From: JAXGQD01 sp964401615
Lineage (GTDB): Bacteria; Bacillota; Clostridia; Saccharofermentanales; Fastidiosipilaceae
DNA: 33,999 nucleotides
NCBI GenBank assembly: GCA_964401615.1
Contig: CAYNZF010000014.1
Location: 1 to 33,999, forward strand
Direction: 5' to 3'
Shown here: positions 7,168-14,868 of the stretch, piece after piece
How the letters are laid out: each line of letters begins with the position of its first letter
Position numbering within the stretch: the first letter of the stretch is position 1
Program-made: the position numbers and the translations under genes
Notes under the pieces: generated by a model
Told to the model about the DNA's origin: nothing
The model's input: the letters and a program-made list of their open reading frames with translations, nothing else
Database searches by the model: none

Positions 7168-8238
7168 TTATGCTTGGTCTTTTCCAGCGACAAATTTCAG
7201 CAAGTCGACCACGCGGTTGGAATAACCCCATTCGTTGTCGTACCAGGATACTACCTTGAAGAAGCGTTTTTCGCCTTTGAGGTTGTTTTGTAAGGTGGCC
7301 AGGCTGTCATACACTGAGGAACGCTTGTCATGAATGATATCGGTGGAAACGAGTTCTTCGTTTGTGAAGCCGAGGATGCCGTCCATGTATGTTTCGGAGG
7401 CTTTCTTCAGGAGGCTGTCGATTTCTTCGATGGAGGTGTCACGTTCAGCTCTGAAAGTCAGATCGACGACAGAAGCCGTGGGCACAGGAACACGGAAGGA
7501 CATGCCGGTCAGTTTACCCTTGGTGCTGGGCAGGACTTCACCGACGGCTTTCGCCGCGCCGGTGGTTGAGGGAATCACGTTGATAGCCGCTGCGCGACCG
7601 CCTCTCCAGTCCTTTTTCGAAGGGCCGTCCACGATTTTTTGTGTGGCGGTGTAAGCATGAATGGTGGTCATCAGACCGGTTTCAATGCCAATGCCTTCTT
7701 TAAGAAGAACGTGGACCACAGGGGCCAGGCAGTTGGTGGTGCAGGACGCGTTGGAAATGACATGATGCTCTTTGGTGTCGTATTCGTTTTCGTTTACGCC
7801 CATCACAAAGGTTTTAACGCCGCCCTTACCGGGCGCGCTGATGATAACTTTCTTGGCGCCGGCTTCAAGATGCGCTCCGGCGGTTTTCAAATCTGTAAAT
7901 AAGCCGGTGGATTCGATGACATAGTCCACACCGAGTTCTTTCCATGGCAAATCGGCAGGATTGCGCTGTGCCATGACACATTTCACTTCGTCGCCATCAA
8001 CTACAATGATGTCATCCGCTTCCAGATCGGGGGAGCTTTTCTTCGATGTAACTTCATGATCAAACTTGCCTTGAACTGAATCATATTTTAGTTGATATGC
8101 GAAATATTCCGCGTCGGTGGTAACGTCAGTGACTGCAACGACATCTACTTCTTTACCGAGCAAACCCTGATCACAGAGCGCTCTGAAAACTAAACGTCCG
8201 ATTCTTCCAAAACCATTGATACCTACTTTGATTGCCAT
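7168..8238 (-). CDS. gap: Glyceraldehyde-3-phosphate dehydrogenase, type I
   Basis: Glycolytic enzyme converting glyceraldehyde 3-phosphate, NAD and phosphate to 1,3-bisphosphoglycerate. The Rossmann motif KVGINGFGRIGRL starts at residue 4. Asp38 favours NAD. The catalytic Cys166 is in SNASCTTN and His194 in LMTTIHAYT. The frame is open from 8259, but the ATG at 8238 has AGGAGG 7 bases upstream and matches the family start. At 356 aa it is some 20 residues longer than Bacillus GapA. The extra length and segments such as AQRNPADLPW resemble the long form known from trypanosomatid glycosomes and some bacteria. It is a single gene with a strong promoter at 8308-8335 and a bidirectional terminator. 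A direct repeat over the promoter suggests regulation; no CggR gene is in view. Confidence 0.97.
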   Translation of the reverse strand: MAIKVGINGFGRIGRLVFRALCDQGLLGKEVDVVAVTDVTTDAEYFAYQLKYDSVQGKFDHEVTSKKSSPDLEADDIIVVDGDEVKCVMAQRNPADLPWKELGVDYVIESTGLFTDLKTAGAHLEAGAKKVIISAPGKGGVKTFVMGVNENEYDTKEHHVISNASCTTNCLAPVVHVLLKEGIGIETGLMTTIHAYTATQKIVDGPSKKDWRGGRAAAINVIPSTTGAAKAVGEVLPSTKGKLTGMSFRVPVPTASVVDLTFRAERDTSIEEIDSLLKKASETYMDGILGFTNEELVSTDIIHDKRSSVYDSLATLQNNLKGEKRFFKVVSWYDNEWGYSNRVVDLLKFVAGKDQA

Positions 8239-8307
8239 AGAAATCCTCCTGTTATTCAACTGCTGAGACGAATTTTATTAACATAGCACTTAAACCGTAC
8301 TTTTTTT

Positions 8308-8335
8308 ATTATAACAATTTCAGTGCAAGAATCAA
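8308..8335 (-). promoter_or_regulatory. gap promoter (-35, extended -10)
   Basis: The minus strand has TTGATT (8330-8335), a 16-base spacer and TGTTATAAT with a perfect -10 (8308-8313). The start is predicted near 8301, giving a 60-base leader before the ATG. This is one of the best promoters in the window. Confidence 0.75.
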
Positions 8336-8369
8336 ACTCAAAATTCAATTTTAGTGCAAGAGCTGAACT
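8315..8369. repeat. Direct repeat over the gap promoter, candidate operator
   Basis: Two copies of TCTTGCACT(G/A)AAATTG (minus-strand reading) lie at 8315-8330 and 8346-8361, with 15 of 16 bases identical. They start 31 bp apart, about three helical turns. The first copy fills the spacer between the -35 and -10 boxes of the gap promoter; the second lies just upstream. A protein bound to both would block or modulate gap and possibly the divergent CPBP gene. Confidence 0.5.
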
Positions 8370-8402
8370 TTGGTTTGGAAAGACGACGAGACTTGAGACT
8401 TT

Positions 8403-8411
8403 TGCTATAAT
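8403..8411 (+). promoter_or_regulatory. Extended -10 promoter of the CPBP protease gene
   Basis: TGCTATAAT lies 40 bases before the ATG at 8451, with a perfect -10 and TGn extension. No clear -35 box. It is divergent from the gap promoter. Confidence 0.6.
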
Positions 8412-8450
8412 CTAAAAATATCGGCAAAGGCCTACAGTAAAGGAAAACGG

Positions 8451-10193
8451 ATGGAAAACGATCAAGAACTTCCACAGAATGAGGCAAAGCAAGGCGAAGC
8501 AAGACCCACGCTGCCTGCTTCGGTGCAGCGCGTTTCGCCTAAAAATAATGAGCCTGATATCGGTGGTTTCATCAAACAGATCAAGAGTGAGTCGGATTTA
8601 CCGGATGACATCACGGCCGCGTTGAAAGAGGCGCGTTCGCGCATTCAGATGGACATTCCCGATCCACCGGCTGATTTGTGGGATCCCGAATTGGACGACT
8701 TGTCCAGGCTGCCGAGCGAAACTTTTCGCGGCTCGTCTTCAGTTACTGATTTTAGCGGGCAGAATTTTGAAAAAACACCTAGTGGAAAAAGCGTTGATGA
8801 TTTTTTGGGTGGAGATGAATGGCTTCTCAACTCGTCCCGCAAGACCGCTGATGACGACCGGGATTTGGATACCGCGCTCTTCGATTTTTTGTCTCCTTTA
8901 AACCAGGTTCAGCCCGTCAATGAAGATGAGGACCTCACAAACGCAGTCGAAGCACTGAAGAAGGATGGGCCCGGTGAAGAGGTCAGTGCTGAAAAAACAA
9001 AAGAAGTTGATGACACGGACACGAATAACGAAGTGCCGGTCAAAGCTGCAGTGGACGTTCAAAGGCTTGATGCCAAAGAGCCGGTGGTGACCAGTCCGGA
9101 GACGATCGCGCATTCTGATGACGATATGAAAGACCCCCCGGTCAAGCGCGCCAAATTTAATCCCTGGAGTCTGTTTTTTGGAAAAAACAACCTGGTGGAC
9201 ACGACGGCTACGCTGATTTTTATGCACGCCGTCCTGCTGCTCGCTCTAGAATTGGCGTGGAAACGCATGCCGCTTGATTTTTTAGGCGTCAGCAAGAACG
9301 GCTTTACCGGTTTCGTGATCGCGACGGCCGGGATACAGGTCTTGACGCTTTTGTTTCCGATGTTTCTGTCCTTCAACAGCTATCGCTTGTCCAGTGGAAC
9401 GGTTTTGGGAAAGACACAGATCGATCGGCCCATGATCTTGGCCTCCTTGCTGCTCGGGGTACCGGCAGCGCTTTTTTTCAACGGCATCAACAACATCTTC
9501 ACTTTTCTCCTGATCAGCTGGGATGTGACCTTGCCCAGCTACATTTTGCCCAAATGGACAAGTCCCATAGGACTCCCCGAACTTGGGCTGACGCTGCTGG
9601 TCGCTGCGGTCGTGCCGTCCATTCTGGAAGAACTGTTCTTCAGAGGCTTTCTGATGAAATCTCTTTATGGGATTCGTGGAAAAAAAGTGGCCATTTTTCT
9701 GTCGGCCCTGGCCTTCGCCTTCTTTCATAACGATCCGCTCTTCTTCATCGGGCCTTTGGGTGTGGGAATACTTCTGGGTTATTTGCGTAAAAATTCAGAA
9801 AGTGTCTTGCCCGCGATTTTGACGCATTTAAGCATCAACGTGGCGACGTTTCTGCTTGACCCCGTTCTGCCGCGCTTCAACGCGCAAATGGTGATGCTCT
9901 TTCCTGCCGACGGCAGGACCAATTTGACCGCGAACCTCGTGGCGACGGTATCTTCGGGCATCGTGCTCTTCTTTATCTATCGCTTTATCAATGAAAATCT
10001 GGTCCGCAGCAGAGCCTACACCGGTTTCACCACAGGTCGCCGCGCAGCCATCTATGGACGCAATCAAATGCACAAACAGGCTGTGCTGAGCAGTCCGGAC
10101 CGCCAATACGAAGTCCCTTTGATGAGTTTCGCTAATTACGTCCGTTTCTTTTTGGCCTGTGGCATATGGATCGTCAGTCGCTTTTTAGCTTAA
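8451..10193 (+). CDS. CPBP-family intramembrane metalloprotease with a long acidic N-terminal tail
   Basis: Membrane protein of the CAAX-protease / bacteriocin-processing (Rce1/Abi) family. The C-terminal half holds several membrane helices and the catalytic signature: Glu393-Glu394 and Arg398 (EELFFRG), His426 (FAFFHND), and His459 with Asn463 (THLSIN). These place it among active glutamate proteases; the substrate is unknown. Residues 1-235 are unusual for the family. They are polar, acidic, Pro/Ser-rich and without membrane segments, probably a disordered cytoplasmic tail that could tether or regulate the enzyme. A short tail follows the last helix. The ribosome binding site is weak (AAAGGAAAACGG). 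It converges with the U32 gene 23 bases away, and I see no terminator between them. Confidence 0.88.
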   Translation: MENDQELPQNEAKQGEARPTLPASVQRVSPKNNEPDIGGFIKQIKSESDLPDDITAALKEARSRIQMDIPDPPADLWDPELDDLSRLPSETFRGSSSVTDFSGQNFEKTPSGKSVDDFLGGDEWLLNSSRKTADDDRDLDTALFDFLSPLNQVQPVNEDEDLTNAVEALKKDGPGEEVSAEKTKEVDDTDTNNEVPVKAAVDVQRLDAKEPVVTSPETIAHSDDDMKDPPVKRAKFNPWSLFFGKNNLVDTTATLIFMHAVLLLALELAWKRMPLDFLGVSKNGFTGFVIATAGIQVLTLLFPMFLSFNSYRLSSGTVLGKTQIDRPMILASLLLGVPAALFFNGINNIFTFLLISWDVTLPSYILPKWTSPIGLPELGLTLLVAAVVPSILEELFFRGFLMKSLYGIRGKKVAIFLSALAFAFFHNDPLFFIGPLGVGILLGYLRKNSESVLPAILTHLSINVATFLLDPVLPRFNAQMVMLFPADGRTNLTANLVATVSSGIVLFFIYRFINENLVRSRAYTGFTTGRRAAIYGRNQMHKQAVLSSPDRQYEVPLMSFANYVRFFLACGIWIVSRFLA

Positions 10194-10216
10194 ACGCATA
10201 CGAATAAGTGGAAAAA

Positions 10217-11470
10217 TCAGTCTGAGCTGCGGATAAAACTGCCTGGCGTGATGGTCCGGTCGCAAGCCAGATAAAAAAATTGACCCGGGTGAGGTGTTGC
10301 GGTGATGGCTTCACCTTCCAAATTCTTCAGCGATTTTATACGGATAGCCTGAGCACCTTCGCGATTGGGCGAAAACAAATAGACCACTTCACCAAGGGAC
10401 ATTTTATTCATTTGTCGCATCAGATACTCATCCGGAGCAGGCTGATAAGAAGCGCTCTCCGCGGCTTCATCGACGGCCTGAGCGAGGACCCGGGCCGGTC
10501 TCAAATAACCTTCATGGGTGGCCAGTTGAGCAGAATTTCTCGGATCGTTGAAGTAGAAGCCGGTGGAATATTCACGGTGTACCAATAAATCCAGTTCAGA
10601 GCGTGGCCACTCCAGGGCCTCGGCCCCGGGATCTTTCAAGTGGTGGTCCAGTGCACAGCGATAAGCCTGGCTTGTCACTGCTACATAATATAGGCCCTTC
10701 ATGCGGCCCTCAATTTTAAAACTGTTAATACCCGCGTCAAGCAATTCCGGAATGTGGTCGATCATGCACAAGTCTTTGGAGCTCATTAAATACGTTCCCT
10801 CGCCGTCCGTTTCGATGGGCAAAGGGTCCGAGTCGACGCGGCCGATTTCCTGCAATTGATACTCCCAGCGGCAAGGCTGCGTGCAGGCGCCGCGATTCCC
10901 GCTGCGGTCGTTAAAATACGCGGACAGCAGGCAGCGACCGGAATGGGCGAGGCAGATCGCCCCATGCACAAAACATTCCAGTTCAAGCGCAGGAGGGACT
11001 GAGGCGCGGATCTGCTTGATCTGTGCGAGGCTGAGCTCGCGCGACAAGACGATGCGTTTGGCACCGGCTTGATACCAAAAGAGACAGGCCGCGGCATTGC
11101 TGACGTTCGCCTGGGTACTGATATGCAAAGCAAGTTCGGGTGCCGCGGCACGCAGACATGCGAAGACGCCCGGATCCGATACAATGGCTGCATCGAACCC
11201 GTCGTCATAGAGTTTCTTTCCGTAAGCAGCAATCGCCTCAAGTTCATCATCCCGGGCAATCGCGTTGACCGTTACAAAAGCTTTACAATTGTGCTCGTGC
11301 GCGTAGAGGGCGGCGGCACTTAATTCAGAGTCCGAAAAATTTTTACCGCCGGCACGCAAGCCAAAACGCTGACCGGCCAGGTAAACCGAGTCAGCGCCGT
11401 ATTGAATGGCTGTTTTTAATTTTTCGAAGTTTCCCGCCGGAGCCAGGATTTCCACTTGATGACTGTCCAT
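10217..11470 (-). CDS. trhP: U32 family peptidase-like protein, probable tRNA U34 hydroxylation factor (TrhP)
   Basis: U32 proteins of this type (TrhP, formerly YegQ/YrrN/YrrO) are needed with prephenate for 5-hydroxyuridine formation at tRNA position 34. Visible family marks are VEILAPAGNFEKLKTAIQYG at the N-terminus, the ELECFVHGAICLAHSGRC segment, GNRGACTQPCRWEY with paired cysteines, and SFKIEGRMKGLYYVA. At 417 aa it has the usual length. It follows mltG directly, as U32 genes do in the Bacillus yrrLMNO region, which supports TrhP over collagenase-like relatives. In-frame TTG, ATT and GTG codons lie upstream. The ATG at 11470, 8 bases past the mltG stop, is chosen and probably relies on coupling, as no clear ribosome binding site is seen. 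Confidence 0.85.
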   Translation of the reverse strand: MDSHQVEILAPAGNFEKLKTAIQYGADSVYLAGQRFGLRAGGKNFSDSELSAAALYAHEHNCKAFVTVNAIARDDELEAIAAYGKKLYDDGFDAAIVSDPGVFACLRAAAPELALHISTQANVSNAAACLFWYQAGAKRIVLSRELSLAQIKQIRASVPPALELECFVHGAICLAHSGRCLLSAYFNDRSGNRGACTQPCRWEYQLQEIGRVDSDPLPIETDGEGTYLMSSKDLCMIDHIPELLDAGINSFKIEGRMKGLYYVAVTSQAYRCALDHHLKDPGAEALEWPRSELDLLVHREYSTGFYFNDPRNSAQLATHEGYLRPARVLAQAVDEAAESASYQPAPDEYLMRQMNKMSLGEVVYLFSPNREGAQAIRIKSLKNLEGEAITATPHPGQFFYLACDRTITPGSFIRSSD

Positions 11471-11478
11471 GTTCACAA

Positions 11479-12804
11479 TCAATCGCCGGTCGGAGCAGGC
11501 GCGTTCACGATGGGATAGAAATATTTCTCGAGATTCGCTTCATGCTCGGCTAAAGTCGTGGCAAAAGCATTCTCGCCGCTGCCATCACCTCTGGCCACAA
11601 AATAGTAGTAATCATAATTTTCTGTGGACGGATAAAGGGCTGCTCTTATGGCATTGGTTCCGGGCGAGCAGATCGGCCCCGGAGGCAGGCCTGTGTTCAA
11701 ATAGGTATTGTATGGGTCGACTTTATCCATGTCGGTTTGAAGAATCACATATTCGCTTTCCAGGCCTTCGCGGTTACGAATGTAGTTGATCGTGGCGTCG
11801 GATTGCAGCAAAAAGTCGTCTGCCAGACGATTGTGGAATACGCGGGATACCTTGCGCATATCGTCAAAGAGTCCGCTCTCTTTTTGGATAATGGAGGCCA
11901 GCGTGATGATTTGGTCCATGCTCATCCCCATTTCCTCGGCGCGGGTGTAGTATTCATCGATCAGCTTATCGTCAGTATTATTTAGAAAGGTGCGTATAAT
12001 CGTTTCTTCATCCGAGTTCATGTCAAAGCGGTAGGTATCCGGGAAGAGGTAACCTTCCAGGGCAAAATCACGCTTTCCTGAAATTGTGCTGTCATAGATC
12101 TGGCTGAGCGAAGGGATTTCCTGAACAAAATCATAGTCGGTCAGACTTTGGGCATTGAGCATCAAGGCATCCAATTTCGTCTCATCAAAGTTGATCTGGT
12201 TTTCTTTCAGCGTGAGCTTGATATCGCGGTAACTGACACCTTCCAGGAAACGGATGGTGCGTGTCGCGGGCTGTTGACTCAAAATAAACATGACCTGGTC
12301 GTAGCTCATGTTCTTTTTCACAAAATGGGTACCATATTTGTAAGAACCGTCAAAGCCGTTGAATTTCGAGAAAATTGTGAAGACCGTGACGTTGTCGATG
12401 ACGCCCAGATCTTTTAACTTCTTCGCTATGGTGCTGGTGCTGTCACCCAGCGAAATGTAGATCATGATGCTTCCGGGGGTGTTTTCATCAATTACGACAT
12501 TTTCACCCGTCCTCACACTGACGGTCGGAGTCGTCGGTTTACGTGTGGTGGTCGGAATGATGTCACCGTTTTCATTGGTCGGCAAAATCGGACTGCCGTT
12601 GTCATCCGTCGGATAAGGAGTTGGGGTCGGACCGGCCGCGATCGATTCCGAAGCCGCCATTATTTGTGCATTGTAATTTTTATAGCGAACATCCTGGTTC
12701 AAGATATATTTATAGCCAAACAGCAAGCCGATACCCAGGGCCAGGACAATTCCCAACACAACAATAACCGCCTTGATGGCAAAACTAATCTTTCTTGAAA
12801 GCAC
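11479..12804 (-). CDS. mltG: Endolytic murein transglycosylase MltG (YceG-like)
   Basis: Membrane-anchored lytic transglycosylase that cleaves nascent peptidoglycan strands and sets glycan chain length. Residues 1-11 are cytoplasmic and 12-34 form the single membrane helix. A Pro/Thr-rich extracellular linker (about 58-95) is followed by a LysM-like subdomain (about 112-180). The catalytic YceG domain includes LEGYLFPDTYRF, Glu309 in ASIIQKESG, LQSDATINY and TGLPPGPICSPG. It starts with GTG; AAGGAG 7 bases upstream supports this over any ATG. It lies 14 bases after typA and runs into the U32 gene, within the der-typA-mltG-U32 operon. The low-complexity TPTPYPT linker region is longer than in many homologues. 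Confidence 0.95.
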   Translation of the reverse strand: MLSRKISFAIKAVIVVLGIVLALGIGLLFGYKYILNQDVRYKNYNAQIMAASESIAAGPTPTPYPTDDNGSPILPTNENGDIIPTTTRKPTTPTVSVRTGENVVIDENTPGSIMIYISLGDSTSTIAKKLKDLGVIDNVTVFTIFSKFNGFDGSYKYGTHFVKKNMSYDQVMFILSQQPATRTIRFLEGVSYRDIKLTLKENQINFDETKLDALMLNAQSLTDYDFVQEIPSLSQIYDSTISGKRDFALEGYLFPDTYRFDMNSDEETIIRTFLNNTDDKLIDEYYTRAEEMGMSMDQIITLASIIQKESGLFDDMRKVSRVFHNRLADDFLLQSDATINYIRNREGLESEYVILQTDMDKVDPYNTYLNTGLPPGPICSPGTNAIRAALYPSTENYDYYYFVARGDGSGENAFATTLAEHEANLEKYFYPIVNAPAPTGD

Positions 12805-12818
12805 AGACCGGCTCCTTG

Positions 12819-14825
12819 TTATTTCTTCTTGGAATCCGCTTTGGCGCGTTGTTCTGAATTCAACAAACGTTTACGCATGCGGATGCTTTTGGGGGTTACT
12901 TCAACCAGCTCATCGTCTGCTATAAACTCGAGACACTGTTCCAGGCTGAAGTTGGTGGGCGGGACCAGGCGCAAGGCATCATCCGAACCCGATGCACGCA
13001 TGTTTGTGACGTGCTTCTTTTTACACACATTGACGATGATGTCTTCGTTTTTCGGGTTTGAACCGACGATCATGCCTTCGTAGACATCCGTTCCTGCACC
13101 GATAAAGAGCGAACCCCGGTTCTGCGCGTTATACAATCCGTAGCTCACAGCCGTGCCGCTTTCAAAAGCGACCAGAACGCCATGTCCGCGGGTTTCGATC
13201 TCACCTTTCCATGGCTCAAAGCCTGAAATGATGCTGTTCATTATACCATTGCCCTTTGTGTCGGTCAAAAATTCGGTGCGGTAACCGATGAGTCCGCGCG
13301 AAGGAATACTGAACTCCAGACGGCTGTATCCCTTTTCCGGCGGCAGCATATTTTGAAGCTCTGCGCGGCGCTGGCCCAGCTTTTCGATGACGACACCCAC
13401 AAAGGCTTCGGGGACATCGATCATCACATTTTCAACCGGCTCGCAAGCGACACCATCGACGTTTTTGACGATGACCGAGGGTTTGGAAACCTGGAATTCG
13501 TAGCCCTGCCTGCGCATGTTTTCAATCAAAATCGACAGATGCAGCTCACCTCGACCCTTGACTTCATAAGCGTCGGGCGATTCGGTTTCTTCAAGGCGCA
13601 TGCTGACGTTTGTTTCCATTTCTTTGAAAAGACGCTCGCGCAAGTGCCGCGAGGTCACGAATTTTCCCTCATTGCCGGCAAAAGGACTGTTGTTGACCGA
13701 GAAGGTCATCGCGATGGTCGGTTCATCGATATTGATAAAAGGCAGGGGTTCAACGGCGTCGGGCGGACAGACCGTGTCACCGATGTTGATCTCGGGAATA
13801 CCCGCCACACAGACGATTTCACCGGCGGAGGCCTCAGTGATCTCAACACGGCTGAGTCCTTCATGGCGCATCAATTTGGCGACACGGGCGGACAGCAGCG
13901 ATTGGTCGTCGTAACCACAGACCACAACGTTTTGGTTCTGCCTGATCATGCCACGTTCAATACGGCCGATCGCGAGCCGGCCCAGATAGGGATCGGATTC
14001 GATGTTCGAGATAAGCAGCTGCAGGCTGCCGGTCAAATCACCCGTGGGTGCCGGAATTTCTTCTACGATCGCGTCCAGCAGCGGCAGAATGTTTTCTGCC
14101 TGGCCCGAGAGCGCTTCCTGCATATTCCGCGAAGCAAAGCCGTTGCGGGCAGAGGCATAAAGCACGGGGAACTCCAGTTGGTCGTCGTCCGCGCCCAGTT
14201 CAATAAAGAGCTCCAGGATCATATCTTCAACTTCAGCCGGTCTGGCGTCAGGTCTGTCGATCTTGTTGAAGACCACAATGGGCTTCAGTCTGAGTTCCAA
14301 AGCTTTACGCAGCACAAAGCGCGTTTGAGGCATAGGGCCGTCATAAGCATCCACAACGAGCAGGACACCGTCGACCATCTTGAGCACGCGCTCCACCTCA
14401 CCACCGAAATCCGCGTGGCCGGGCGTGTCAACGACATTGATACGATAGGCGCCGTGCACGATAGCCGTGTTTTTAGCCAAAATCGTGATGCCGCGCTCGC
14501 GTTCTATGTCACCGGAGTCCATGACACGGGTATTGACCTGCTCATTTTCGCGAAAGGTGCCGGATTGGCGCAGCATACTGTCGACGAGCGTCGTTTTGCC
14601 GTGATCGACGTGGGCGATGATGGCGACGTTGCGCAGATGCTCAGCCGTGACGTTTTCACCCCTGGAGATGGACGACTTGCCCTTCTCTATGGCAATCGCC
14701 GAAGAAGCGGCTTTGGCAGCGGCCAAGCTGCTGTAACCCATGTGCTGAGCTTCAATTTCAGTGGAGATCTGCATACCCGGTCGCGCTTCGGTGGCCGCGG
14801 TGTTTTTTTGGTCTTGAGTTGACAT
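12819..14825 (-). CDS. typA: Ribosome-associated GTPase TypA/BipA
   Basis: Translational GTPase related to EF-G and LepA that helps 50S assembly and stress or cold growth. The G domain shows AHVDHGKTT (G1), RERGITI (G2), DTPGHADFGGEVERV (G3), NKIDRPDARP (G4) and YASARNG (G5). Domains II, III and V and the BipA C-terminal domain (GRGELHLSILIENMRR, SRGLIGYRTEFLTDTKG) follow. The first 63 residues are an Ala/Ser-rich extension absent from standard TypA, which begins just before LRNVAIIAHVDHG. AAAGGA 9 bases before the ATG at 14825 and the lack of an internal start with a ribosome binding site support the long form. It follows der by 40 bases containing a hairpin. Confidence 0.95.
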   Translation of the reverse strand: MSTQDQKNTAATEARPGMQISTEIEAQHMGYSSLAAAKAASSAIAIEKGKSSISRGENVTAEHLRNVAIIAHVDHGKTTLVDSMLRQSGTFRENEQVNTRVMDSGDIERERGITILAKNTAIVHGAYRINVVDTPGHADFGGEVERVLKMVDGVLLVVDAYDGPMPQTRFVLRKALELRLKPIVVFNKIDRPDARPAEVEDMILELFIELGADDDQLEFPVLYASARNGFASRNMQEALSGQAENILPLLDAIVEEIPAPTGDLTGSLQLLISNIESDPYLGRLAIGRIERGMIRQNQNVVVCGYDDQSLLSARVAKLMRHEGLSRVEITEASAGEIVCVAGIPEINIGDTVCPPDAVEPLPFINIDEPTIAMTFSVNNSPFAGNEGKFVTSRHLRERLFKEMETNVSMRLEETESPDAYEVKGRGELHLSILIENMRRQGYEFQVSKPSVIVKNVDGVACEPVENVMIDVPEAFVGVVIEKLGQRRAELQNMLPPEKGYSRLEFSIPSRGLIGYRTEFLTDTKGNGIMNSIISGFEPWKGEIETRGHGVLVAFESGTAVSYGLYNAQNRGSLFIGAGTDVYEGMIVGSNPKNEDIIVNVCKKKHVTNMRASGSDDALRLVPPTNFSLEQCLEFIADDELVEVTPKSIRMRKRLLNSEQRAKADSKKK

Positions 14826-14843
14826 TAATTTTTATCCTTTTGT

Positions 14844-14868
14844 TAAGCACCTCGTTAGGCGGTGCTTA
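14844..14868 (-). other. Intercistronic hairpin between der and typA
   Basis: A perfect 8-bp stem (TAAGCACC / GGTGCTTA) with a 9-base loop includes the der stop codon and ends 5-6 bases before the typA ribosome binding site. No T run follows on the minus strand, so it is not a standard terminator. It may stabilise or process the operon mRNA or tune typA translation. Confidence 0.5.

Noticed and set aside
13353..14822. Long plus-strand open frame of 489 codons opposite typA
   Set aside because: It lies fully antisense to typA, whose family motifs are certain; its product is His/Arg/Asp-rich as expected from the complement, and it has no ribosome binding site of note.
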